Shown here piece by piece: positions 57,474 through 64,000 of a stretch of 64,000 bases of DNA. This stretch comes from Acidimicrobiales bacterium. Its GTDB lineage: Bacteria; Actinomycetota; Acidimicrobiia; Acidimicrobiales; JAUJNH01. The position numbers and the translations under genes were made by a program. The first letter of the stretch is position 1. Each line of letters begins with the position of its first letter. Below the pieces are notes generated by a model. That model made no database searches. It was not told where the DNA came from and saw only the letters and a program-made list of their open reading frames with translations. The stretch is taken from assembly GCA_030448245.1 (NCBI GenBank), contig JAUJNH010000010.1:1-64000 (forward strand), written 5' to 3'.

Positions 57474-57959
57474 CTACACGCTGTCCGCCACGACCACCCG
57501 AACACCGTGTGGTTCCACCGCGGCGCGCAGGGCGTCGCAGTCGAGCCCCGGCACCTCACGCACGAGCAGAGGCTGAACCCGGTCCGGCTGGGCCGGGTCG
57601 TGCACGAGCCCCCGGACCCCGGTCGGCAGCGGCGCAGCGCGGTGCAACCGGACGCCGACCCGCGGCTCGGAGGTGGGATCGGTGACCACAACGACCTCGC
57701 GCACCGAAGCCCATGGGATCTGCACCGCCGGCTCACGAGGCTGTGCGGCGCTGAGCACGATGCCCTGGGAGTCCACCCGAAGGCGGGTGCCGAGCGCCCG
57801 GGCTCGGAGCGCAGCCGACGCGATGACGGCGACGACGAGGATGGCGATCATCGGCCGGGGCGGGTCGAGCGCCGCCGTCCAGGCAACCAGGAAGCAGATC
57901 CCGACCACGGGCAGCAGCACCACCCTGGGGGTCAGCCGCCGCACGACGTAGGCGCTCAC
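57474..57959 (-). CDS. Membrane protein with PH-like domain
   Basis: This 161-residue protein starts at a GTG (57959). Two hydrophobic helices (VVLLPVVGICFLVAWTAAL, MIAILVVAVIASAALRARAL) lead to a beta-rich bacterial PH-like domain: GTRLRVDSQGIVLSAAQPRE, IPWASVREVVVVTDP and LLVREVPGLDCDALRAAVE. The IPW-S-I-x-x-V pattern is typical of bPH2/PH-9 membrane proteins. Its GTG overlaps the stop of the upstream DUF3592 gene (GTGA), so the two are translationally coupled and both are membrane proteins. Function is unknown. Confidence 0.7.
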   Translation of the reverse strand: MSAYVVRRLTPRVVLLPVVGICFLVAWTAALDPPRPMIAILVVAVIASAALRARALGTRLRVDSQGIVLSAAQPREPAVQIPWASVREVVVVTDPTSEPRVGVRLHRAAPLPTGVRGLVHDPAQPDRVQPLLVREVPGLDCDALRAAVEPHGVRVVVADSV

Positions 57960-58375
57960 AGGACGTTCCGCAGGAGGAGGAACACGACGCCGATCGCCAG
58001 GCCGAGCACGGCGAACGTCGATCCCAGGGCCACGAACAGGACGCCGATGACGCCTCCGCCGGCCGTGCCTTCGAGAGCGGCCTTCGTCGGGTCGGCCGGG
58101 TCGTAGGCGACCGTGACCGCATCTCCGGGCTGAGCCGCCGGGGGCCTCCGGCCGTACATGGCCTCGGTCTCGACATCGCGGCCGTCGGCGGTGGTGAAGC
58201 GCAGGACCGGGTACCAGGTCCCGCCGTCGCCGTGGGCGGTCGAGTGGAAGCGGAGGTCGGTCACCAGCCCTGGAGCGCGCAGCGCAACGGCCCGGAAGCG
58301 GCGGGCGGTGCGCAGGAACCGGAGCCCGCTGACGCCAAAGGCGAGCCCGACGATCGTGAAGATGACCGGGACCAC
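57956..58375 (-). CDS. DUF3592 membrane protein
   Basis: This 139-residue protein starts MVPVIFTIVGLAFGVSGLRF. A first transmembrane helix is followed by an extracytoplasmic or cytoplasmic beta domain (GLVTDLRFHSTAHGDGGTWY, PVLRFTTADGRDVETEAMYG, AVTVAYDPADPTKAALEG) and a second helix (GVLFVALGSTFAVLGLAIGV). The PVVxFxxxDGxxxxxxS and G..V.V.YDP.xP..A elements are the DUF3592 pattern. The family's role is unknown. It is coupled to the PH-like gene below it. Confidence 0.82.
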   Translation of the reverse strand: MVPVIFTIVGLAFGVSGLRFLRTARRFRAVALRAPGLVTDLRFHSTAHGDGGTWYPVLRFTTADGRDVETEAMYGRRPPAAQPGDAVTVAYDPADPTKAALEGTAGGGVIGVLFVALGSTFAVLGLAIGVVFLLLRNVL

Positions 58376-58527
58376 GATGAGCGGGTCAACGCCACGTGCG
58401 CTCAGCGTCCCACCCCGTCAGATCGTCATCTCGTGCCGCCACACCTCCATGTGAGCACGAGTGCCGCACCCGGCCTGGTGCCAAGGCTTCGCAGGTAGGA
58501 ACGAACGTTTTGCGGCATGATGCGAAG

Positions 58528-59190
58528 GTGGCTGAGCTGCCCGCCCGCAGGACCTTGGCTGACATCGTCGCGTCCCTCGACGCCCTCGGTCCGGCCGGGG
58601 TCGGCGGCGTCGGCCGCACGATCTTCGCCGAGCCGCCGTGGGGCCCGGACTCGCTGGCCGTCGTGTTGCGGGAGGACCCGCACTGCGGGCGGGCCGCCAC
58701 CATGCCCACCTACGCCTACCTGCTCGAGGTCGACCACGCCTCTGAGGTCCTCGACGTCTGGTCGAGCCGCCGGGCCGGGGCCGTCCCGTCACCAGCGCAG
58801 GCAGCCGAAGCGTTGATCCACTACGCCGCCCACGACGCCCACCAGCCGATGACGTGCGTGCACTACGGGTGCGGGAGGCCGGAGTCCGCCACCTGCTCGA
58901 CCTGCGGCAGGTCGATGTGCCACACCCACGCCGCAGGCCCGGCGTCCGCGGCCAGGTGCCCCACGTGCTCGAGCAGCTCGGCCGTCGCCAAGCCGTCCAC
59001 GGCCACCTCCGTTGCCGGGGCCGCCCGCGGCAGCGGCGGCCCGTGGAGCGTCCTCCCGCTGACCGGAGCCGTCGGCATCGCGCTCGGCGTGCTCATCCAG
59101 TCGTGGCCCGTGGCGGCCGGCGGCGCCTGCCTCCTCGTCATCGGCACGTGCATCTGGCTCGGCGCGTTCGTCCAGAGGATCATGGAGTGA
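58528..59190 (+). CDS. Zinc-finger membrane protein, unknown function
   Basis: This protein of about 220 residues starts at a GTG (58528). The N-terminal part (RRTLADIVASLDALGPAGVG, FAEPPWGPDSLAVVLREDPH, YAYLLEVDHASEVLDVWSSR) is probably globular. A cysteine-rich segment follows (CVHYGCGRPESATCSTCGRS, MCHTHAAG, RCPTC) that looks like a B-box or double zinc ribbon. Two hydrophobic helices (VLPLTGAVGIALGVLIQSW, GGACLLVIGTCIWLGAFVQ) end the protein. The combination of B-box-like zinc finger and membrane anchor resembles bacterial proteins with a DUF2180-like or rhomboid-associated finger. No function is assigned. Confidence 0.62.
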   Translation: MAELPARRTLADIVASLDALGPAGVGGVGRTIFAEPPWGPDSLAVVLREDPHCGRAATMPTYAYLLEVDHASEVLDVWSSRRAGAVPSPAQAAEALIHYAAHDAHQPMTCVHYGCGRPESATCSTCGRSMCHTHAAGPASAARCPTCSSSSAVAKPSTATSVAGAARGSGGPWSVLPLTGAVGIALGVLIQSWPVAAGGACLLVIGTCIWLGAFVQRIME

Positions 59191-59230
59191 AAAGCTGCGC
59201 ACCACCATCTCGCCACGGACAGGCGGGCGC

Positions 59231-60379
59231 TCAGAAGTAGTCGGCCATCCGGGGGACGCCAACGCCGGCGGTGAGGGCGTCGAGGAGGGAAGCGTCGCCG
59301 CCCTCGAGGACCCCGGCCCGCCGCAGGGCGGACGTGGGGGTGCCGCCGGCGAACCACGGGCCGAGGGCCCGAGCCTGGACCCGCACCGACCCGGCTCCGC
59401 CCGGGTCACAGCACACGGCGCCGTCGTCAACGGCCAGCCGCCACCGGCCGGCGTGCCACGGCGCCCAGGGATCGACGACCTCGAGGTCGACGGCGGCGTC
59501 GGCCAGGTGCGCCGCGTTGGGCCACCCTCGAGCGGCCACCGCGGCCGGCAGGTCGACGACCCGCAGCATCCACGGGGTCACGTGCACGTCGCCGGCCAGG
59601 GCGCCGGACGAGAGCACGGCCAGCGCCGCAGGGTCGGTGGGCCGGACGTCGATGCGGGCGAGGTAGCCGCCCCACGACGACAGCAGGTGGAGCAGAGCCC
59701 GTCCCGCCTCGTGGTCCAAGGCGACGAGGTCGTGGACCCGCAGGTGGTCGGGGGTTCGCGTCGCCGTGAGGTAGCCCCGGCTGGGGCAGATCGTGACGAG
59801 ATCGAGGTCGAGGACGTCGGGGAGCGAGAAGCACGGGCCGTCGCGGTCCAGCATCCCGTCCTGGGCGCTGGCGACCGCCTGGTAGCAGCGGTGCAGGTCG
59901 GCGAGGTCGCCGGGGCCCGCCGGGCGCAGCTCGACCAACGGCTGTCGGGGCGGCGAGGCCAGGGCCGCCGGCGTCAGCGACACATCTTCGAGGACCCCGG
60001 CCCGCTCCCAGCCTCGGGCCCGGTAGAGGGGCGGGACCGTCGGGTACAGGGCCGACACGACCTGCCCGGCCTCGTGGGCTGCGGCGAGGGCGCGATCGAG
60101 GAGGGCGAGGGCGATGCCTCGACCGCGGGCCCACGGCTCAACCGCCACCGACGCGATCCCAGCCATCGGCAGCGACCGGCCACCGAACAGCTGGCCGTAC
60201 GGGCGGACCCGAAGCTGGCCGGCCCGCCGGCCGCCGACCTCGGCCACCAGGCCGTGATCGGCCCGGGCCTGACCCCGCCAGGCGTCGTCGAAGGGCCGCT
60301 GACCACCAAAGGAGAGCCGGGCCAGCCGGTGTGACGCCTCGAGGTCGGCTTCCTCCATCCGTCGCACGGTGATCGCCAC
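59231..60379 (-). CDS. Eis-like GNAT N-acetyltransferase
   Basis: This 382-residue protein has the Eis architecture: an N-terminal GNAT domain (RRMEEADLEASHRLARLSFG, GIASVAVEPWARGRGIALAL with the acetyl-CoA loop, and YPTVPPLYRARGWERAG), a second degenerate GNAT domain and a C-terminal SCP2-like domain (LRVVDLPAAVAARGWPN, WRLAVDDGAVCCDPGGAGSV), ending in the short Phe carboxylate GVPRMADYF typical of Eis. Eis enzymes acetylate aminoglycosides and lysines on proteins. Its resistance activity is only inferred. It is divergent from era. Confidence 0.87.
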   Translation of the reverse strand: MAITVRRMEEADLEASHRLARLSFGGQRPFDDAWRGQARADHGLVAEVGGRRAGQLRVRPYGQLFGGRSLPMAGIASVAVEPWARGRGIALALLDRALAAAHEAGQVVSALYPTVPPLYRARGWERAGVLEDVSLTPAALASPPRQPLVELRPAGPGDLADLHRCYQAVASAQDGMLDRDGPCFSLPDVLDLDLVTICPSRGYLTATRTPDHLRVHDLVALDHEAGRALLHLLSSWGGYLARIDVRPTDPAALAVLSSGALAGDVHVTPWMLRVVDLPAAVAARGWPNAAHLADAAVDLEVVDPWAPWHAGRWRLAVDDGAVCCDPGGAGSVRVQARALGPWFAGGTPTSALRRAGVLEGGDASLLDALTAGVGVPRMADYF

Positions 60380-60404
60380 GTCCCCATGTCAGCATGGGCG
60401 CCTC

Positions 60405-61274
60405 GTGCGCAGCGGCTTCGCCACCCTCGTCGGCCGGCCCAACGTGGGCAAGTCCACCCTCCTCAACCGGATCCTGGGCCAGAAGGTGAGCATCGTCTCC
60501 GACAAGGCCCAGACGACGCGGACCCAGGTGCGGGGGGTCCTGACCCGGCCTGACGTGCAGGTGGTGTTCGTCGACACGCCGGGCATCCACAAGCCCCGCA
60601 CGCTCCTCGGCGAGCGCCTCAACGACACGGCCGCCGAGGCGGCCAGCGGCGTCGACGTCGTCCTGCTCACCATCGACGCCACCGGCCCGCTCGGCAAGGG
60701 GGACCGCTTCGTGGCGGGGCTGGTGCCCCCGGACTCGATGTGCGTGGTGAACAAGATCGACCTGGCCACCCCCGAGCAGGTGCTGCTCCAGCTGCGCCGG
60801 GCCGGCGAGCTCGGCTTCGCCGCCTACCACCCCGTGTCGGCCGCCACCGGCGAGGGCGTCGACGAGCTGGTGGCGGCCATCGTCGACCGCATGCCGGGAG
60901 GGCCTCGGCTCTACCCCGACGACATGGTCACCGACGTCCCCGAGGCCTTCTGGGTCTCCGAGCTGGTGCGGGAGCAGCTGCTGCACGTGACCAGGGAGGA
61001 GGTGCCGCACTCGGTGGCCTGCCGGGTGACCGAGTGGGAGTGGCCCGACCGGCCTGACGGCACCAGCCCCTCTGGCCCGCGCATCCGCTGCGAGATCCTG
61101 GTCGAGCGCGACAGCCAGAAGGGGATCGTGATCGGCAAGGGCGGCAAGGTCCTCAAGGCGGTGGGGACCGCGGTGCGCGAACAGCTGCCCCCGGGGGCCT
61201 ACCTGGAGCTGTTCGTCAAGGTGGACAAGGACTGGCAGCACCGCCCGAGGGCGCTGGAGCGGCTGGGCTACTGA
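60405..61274 (+). CDS. era: GTPase Era
   Basis: This protein of about 289 residues starts at a GTG (60405). The G motifs are complete: GRPNVGKSTLLNRILGQKV (G1), QTTRTQVRGV (G2), VDTPGIHKP (G3), VNKIDL (G4) and PVSAATGEG (G5). The C-terminal KH domain binds 16S rRNA (YPDDMVTDVPEAFWVSELVR, ERDSQKGIVIGKGGKVLKAV). Era assists 30S ribosome assembly and is normally essential. The 3' end overlaps the convergent methyltransferase gene by 7 bp. An in-frame start further upstream is possible but the Era family begins at RSGFATLVG. Confidence 0.95.
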   Translation: MRSGFATLVGRPNVGKSTLLNRILGQKVSIVSDKAQTTRTQVRGVLTRPDVQVVFVDTPGIHKPRTLLGERLNDTAAEAASGVDVVLLTIDATGPLGKGDRFVAGLVPPDSMCVVNKIDLATPEQVLLQLRRAGELGFAAYHPVSAATGEGVDELVAAIVDRMPGGPRLYPDDMVTDVPEAFWVSELVREQLLHVTREEVPHSVACRVTEWEWPDRPDGTSPSGPRIRCEILVERDSQKGIVIGKGGKVLKAVGTAVREQLPPGAYLELFVKVDKDWQHRPRALERLGY

Positions 61275-62770
61275 TCAGGCTGACCGCCGGGCACGAGGAA
61301 CCCGCGCTCGACGAGCTGGTGGACGATCGGCACCACCTGCAGGGCCAGGTCCTCGGGCGGGGTGCCCAGCGAGCCGGCTAGGGCGTGGACCACGTCGCCG
61401 AGCCGGCTGCTGCCGTCGCAGCCGGTGAGCAGGGCCCCCATCTGGGGGTCGATCGACCCGCTGAACCCGAGCGGTCCCAGCTGGCGGAGCTCCGCCTCGT
61501 CCAGGGCCCAGCCGCCCGGGGTCCACCGGTGCCGCTGGTCGAGGCGGACGGCTTCGCCGACGACCAGCCGCGCCTCGAGCAGCCGCCGAGGATCGTCGCC
61601 CACCTCCGCCAGCCAGCCGAGGCGCTCGAAGCCGGCGGCGATGGCCGAGCCCGGCGATGTCCCCAGGTCGTGGGTCAGCTCCTCGACCCGCACCCACGGT
61701 GTCGCCCCTCTGGCCGGGCGGATGGTGATCAGCCCGAAGCCGACGCCCTCGATGCCGAGCCGCTCGTAGTAGGCCATCCACTCGGCGAACGACTGGCTGG
61801 CGGACGCCGGGTCGCGCCCGCTGTTTCGGATCCACATCGAGGCGTAGGCGTCGACGGGGTGGACGCTGCGCTGGATGACCCAGGCGTCGCACCCGGTCCC
61901 CTCGAACCACCCGGCCAGGCGCCGGTCCCAGGCGGTGTCGCCGGTGTGGGCCCAGCTGGCCACCAGCTGGCACCACCCCCGCTCGTCGAGGTGGCGGGGC
62001 GCCGCCGCCACGATCCGCCGGCACAGCTCGTCGGATGGCAGGCCGCTGTCGCGGTAGTCGAAGCGGGACTCGGGCGAGATGACGAAGGGCGGGTTGGCCA
62101 CGATCAGGTCGAACCGCTCGTCGGCCACCGGGTCGAACAGGCTCCCGTGGCGGGTCGAGACGTTGCCGATGCCGTTCAGGGCCGTCGTGAACTCGGCCAT
62201 GGCGAGCGCCCGCCGGTTCGTGTCGCTGGCCACGACGTGCTCGGCGTGACCGCTGGCCTGGAGGGCCTGGATGCCCGATCCCGTGCCCACGTCCAGCGCC
62301 CGGCGGACGCTCGGCCGCACCGTCATCTCGGCGAGCGTCCTGGACGACGGGGAGATCCCCATCACGCGGTCGGCGGATGTGGCTCGAGCGTTGCTGTCGT
62401 GAGCCAGGGTGAAGGGGCGGCCGACGGCCTCGAGCGGCTGCAGCACCACGAGGGCGGTGACCTGATCGCCCTCGACGGCCACGACCCCGGCCTGTGCCCA
62501 TCGAGCCAGAGGCAGCGGGGCCAGCGCCCGCTCGGCCTGAGCGACGCTCACCGCGGTCTCGCACAGGAAGAGGCGCACGAGCGTGTCCAGCGCCGTGCCC
62601 GACCGTGTCCGCCGGAGCACCGGCTCGACGTCGTTCCGGGCGAGCAGGGCGGGCCCGTCGCCGCCGATGGCAGCCAGGATCGTGGACGTCGTGTAGCCGG
62701 CGGCGTCGAGCGCCTCCCGCACCCTCTGGACGTCGTCGGGATCGTCGCCGAACAGGAAGGTCGGGTTCAC
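61268..62770 (-). CDS. PrmC-like class I SAM-dependent methyltransferase
   Basis: This protein of about 500 residues starts at a GTG (62770). The SAM-binding motif DVGTGSGIQALQASGHAEHV (motif I), ASDTNRRALAMAEFTTALNG and FDLIVANPPFVISPESRFDY (NPPF catalytic motif) place it with N5-glutamine/adenine methyltransferases. An N-terminal region of about 140 residues (FLFGDDPDDVQRVREALDAA) is substrate-recognition-like. The C-terminal 190 residues contain DRRLAGWFEGTGCDAWVI and end QLVERGFLVPGGQPDQ. The NPPF motif often methylates Gln or adenine. The substrate is uncertain. It is convergent with era. Confidence 0.85.
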   Translation of the reverse strand: MNPTFLFGDDPDDVQRVREALDAAGYTTSTILAAIGGDGPALLARNDVEPVLRRTRSGTALDTLVRLFLCETAVSVAQAERALAPLPLARWAQAGVVAVEGDQVTALVVLQPLEAVGRPFTLAHDSNARATSADRVMGISPSSRTLAEMTVRPSVRRALDVGTGSGIQALQASGHAEHVVASDTNRRALAMAEFTTALNGIGNVSTRHGSLFDPVADERFDLIVANPPFVISPESRFDYRDSGLPSDELCRRIVAAAPRHLDERGWCQLVASWAHTGDTAWDRRLAGWFEGTGCDAWVIQRSVHPVDAYASMWIRNSGRDPASASQSFAEWMAYYERLGIEGVGFGLITIRPARGATPWVRVEELTHDLGTSPGSAIAAGFERLGWLAEVGDDPRRLLEARLVVGEAVRLDQRHRWTPGGWALDEAELRQLGPLGFSGSIDPQMGALLTGCDGSSRLGDVVHALAGSLGTPPEDLALQVVPIVHQLVERGFLVPGGQPDQ

Positions 62771-62863
62771 GGCGCAGAGCCTGCCCCACGGCCGGCCGGG
62801 GTCGGCACGCTGGCCGAGCGCCCCCGGGGGGTGGCCGGGCCGGCCCCGGTAGGGTCTGCCGTC

Positions 62864-63316
62864 GTGGGCACCACCGCGTGGAAGTACGACAAGGGCGTCT
62901 GGACAGACGCCACGAGCGACTGGAAGTCCAGCGACGACTGGGGCTGGCGCGAGGAGCTGCGGAGCAACGGCTACGAGCCAGACCCGGCCATCCGGCTCGG
63001 TGACCTCGACACCGACACCTTCGCCGCCGAGGCCTATGCCCAGAGCGGCGACGGGGTCGGCTACGCCGTGATCGTCACCGTCGGCGAGGGTGGCGAAGCG
63101 GTCGTGGTGGGTGGCCTCCCCGACCTCGTCAGCCTCCTGGGCGAGCTGGCCCCGGCCGTGAAGCACGTGAGCGACATGACCGGCGGCGCCACCAGCGCCC
63201 TCGAACGCGAGTACGCCCGCCTCCGGCGCCTCGGCTACCCCCACGAGGTGGCCGACGCCGCGTCGCGCACCTACGCCGAGGAGATCGACGAGGAGGACGA
63301 CGAGGACACCGCCTGA
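62864..63316 (+). CDS. Hypothetical acidic protein
   Basis: This protein of about 150 residues starts at a GTG (62864). It begins GTTAWKYDKGVWTDATSDWK and SSDDWGWREELRSNGYEPDP, followed by a beta-rich part (VGYAVIVTVGEGGEAVVVGG), helices (LGELAPAVKHVSDMTGGATS) and an acidic end (AEEIDEEDDEDTA). No family was recognised. Its 3' end overlaps the convergent DinG-like helicase gene by 46 bp, so the acidic tail of one is encoded opposite the Ser-rich tail of the other. Confidence 0.65.
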   Translation: MGTTAWKYDKGVWTDATSDWKSSDDWGWREELRSNGYEPDPAIRLGDLDTDTFAAEAYAQSGDGVGYAVIVTVGEGGEAVVVGGLPDLVSLLGELAPAVKHVSDMTGGATSALEREYARLRRLGYPHEVADAASRTYAEEIDEEDDEDTA

Positions 63317-64000
63317 GCCGATCCGGAGGAAGCCTCCTCCGTAGAGGCGGCCAGGAACGCCGCGACCTCGTCGCGGGAGATCGACCGCTTGAGCGGCGGC
63401 ATCGGCAGCAGCAGCTCCCGCCGGTAGGCCGCGGAGGCCAGGCGGGGGTCGAGGACCGCCACCACGCCGCGGTCGTCGCTGGTGCGCAGGAGCCGGCCGG
63501 CGCCCTGGGCCAGCAGCGTGGCCGCCCGGGGCACGTCGACGAGGGAGAAGGCTCGCGGGCCAGCCAGCTCTCGGCGCGCCTTCCAGAGCGGCTCGTCGGG
63601 GCGGGGGAACGGCAACCGGTCGATGGCCACCACCGACAGCGTGCGACCAGGCACGTCGATGCCCTGCCAGAAGCCCATCGTGGCGAACAGGCTGGCCGAC
63701 TCGTCGGCCGCGAACGCGGCGACGAGTGCCGGCTTGGGCAGGTCGCCCTGGCGGAGCAGTGGGCCGGGGAGGGCGCCCTCGAGTGCGGCACCCGCCAGCT
63801 CCATGCGCCGGAACGAGGTGAACAGCGCCAGCGTGCGGCCACCGGCGGCCCGGATGAGCCACCCGAGCTCGTCGACCATGGCCTCGTCGCCGCCCGGCCG
63901 GCGGGGGTCGGGCAGGTGCCGCGGCACGTAGAGCACCCCTTGGGCCCGGTGCTGGAAGGGGCTGCCGACGTCCAGCTCGTCCGTGCGCCCGGGTGGCAGC
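63271..64000 (-). CDS. DinG-like ATP-dependent helicase, C-terminal part (5' end beyond the window)
   Basis: Only the last 242 codons are in view. They hold the second helicase domain of the DinG/XPD type: YVPRHLPDPRRPGGDEAMVD, RTLALFTSFRRMELAGAALE, SLFATMGFWQGIDVPGRTLS (motif V), AIDRLPFPRPDEPLW and LAQGAGRLLRTSDDRGVVAV (motif VI, QGAGRLLR). DinG enzymes unwind DNA 5'-3' in repair of R-loops and replication conflicts. The Ser-rich end (SSSSSSSISSA) is an oddity, produced opposite the acidic tail of the convergent gene. The 5' end, including Walker A and any Fe-S Cys cluster, is outside the window. Confidence 0.82.
   Translation of the reverse strand, partial: LPPGRTDELDVGSPFQHRAQGVLYVPRHLPDPRRPGGDEAMVDELGWLIRAAGGRTLALFTSFRRMELAGAALEGALPGPLLRQGDLPKPALVAAFAADESASLFATMGFWQGIDVPGRTLSVVAIDRLPFPRPDEPLWKARRELAGPRAFSLVDVPRAATLLAQGAGRLLRTSDDRGVVAVLDPRLASAAYRRELLLPMPPLKRSISRDEVAAFLAASTEEASSGSAQAVSSSSSSSISSA

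Noticed and set aside
36365-58515. AACGTT flanked by GA/TC upstream of phoD-like, SGNH/HtaA, phoU and 58528 genes, considered as a Pho or LexA site
   Set aside because: At this GC content about four AACGTT sites are expected by chance in 64 kb, the flanks differ, and similar hexamers occur inside genes (about 6468). No clear shared spacing.
1-64000. CRISPR array, insertion sequence, prophage or integrase
   Set aside because: No regularly spaced direct repeats other than the 143-bp pair, and no transposase, integrase or phage structural motifs in any frame.

Overview
The window is a 64 kb piece of a very GC-rich (roughly 70% or more) actinobacterial chromosome. Many genes start with GTG and are packed with 1-4 nt NTGA stop/start overlaps. 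Gene content fits an actinobacterium outside the classic model genera: an F420/Ddn-type reductase, DUF1206, a HelD-like helicase, a DUF2510 protein, an Eis-like acetyltransferase and RsbU/RsbW-type regulators. Placement in or near class Acidimicrobiia is an inference. No rRNA, tRNA, CRISPR array or intact insertion sequence was recognised.

Region by region. 0-1.7 kb is a decaying polymorphic-toxin locus: a Hint-domain gene whose colicin E3-type 16S rRNase tip is out of frame by one base, an overlapping immunity-type gene, a frameshifted DUF4241 gene, and a second degenerate copy of the toxin's upstream segment. 1.7-6.6 kb holds a DUF3616-like protein, an orphan TOPRIM protein, a ferritin-like protein coupled to an NPPPP-repeat protein, a frameshifted secreted protein and an L,D-transpeptidase. 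6.6-14 kb is a signalling cluster: DksA-like zinc finger, RsbW-like ATPase with PAS domain, two SpoIIE/PP2C phosphatases, a FIST sensor protein and a glycosyltransferase. 14-18.5 kb has Ppx/GppA, DUF1206, two CsbD-like stress proteins and an MFS exporter with a palindromic operator. 18.6-25.7 kb has a secreted beta-propeller-like protein, a SNF2/SWIM helicase operon, a Ddn-type reductase and a glyoxalase-fold protein.

25.8-33.2 kb holds RarD, an LppM/DUF2510 lipoprotein, a frameshifted PP2C-HATPase fusion, a Xi-class GST, a SelW-like gene with an in-frame TGA, a lone NuoF-like protein and a CBS-domain protein. 33.2-42.1 kb carries a FrnE-type DsbA, DMT and TSUP transporters, HU, PhoD, an SGNH lipoprotein, an HtaA-like lipoprotein, a glucosaminidase and an M20 peptidase. 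42.1-50 kb contains a 143-bp tandem repeat that is also a chain of overlapping mini-ORFs, AlgH, aminopeptidase P, a shredded metallopeptidase gene, a geranylgeranyl-reductase-type flavoprotein, PhoU and an FHA protein. 50.0-50.6 kb is non-coding and ends in a 15-bp UUCG hairpin. 50.6-64 kb has a GT2 transferase, a UvrD-like helicase, a 5'-truncated dppBC remnant, HelD, an Eis-like acetyltransferase, Era, a methyltransferase and the end of a DinG-like helicase.

The strongest new observation is at 30825-31103. A Rdx/SelW-family gene is interrupted by TGA exactly at the second position of its CxxC motif (CLP-Sec). An 8-bp stem-loop with one bulge and a G-starting loop lies 18 nt downstream, as expected of a bacterial SECIS. 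A standard gene caller would truncate or miss this gene. Next are the frameshifted E3-type toxin, the 143-bp coupled repeat, the dppBC remnant and the unexplained non-coding block at 50.0-50.6 kb. Six loci together carry about eleven small indels while all other genes are intact, so either pseudogenisation or locally poor base calling is at work.
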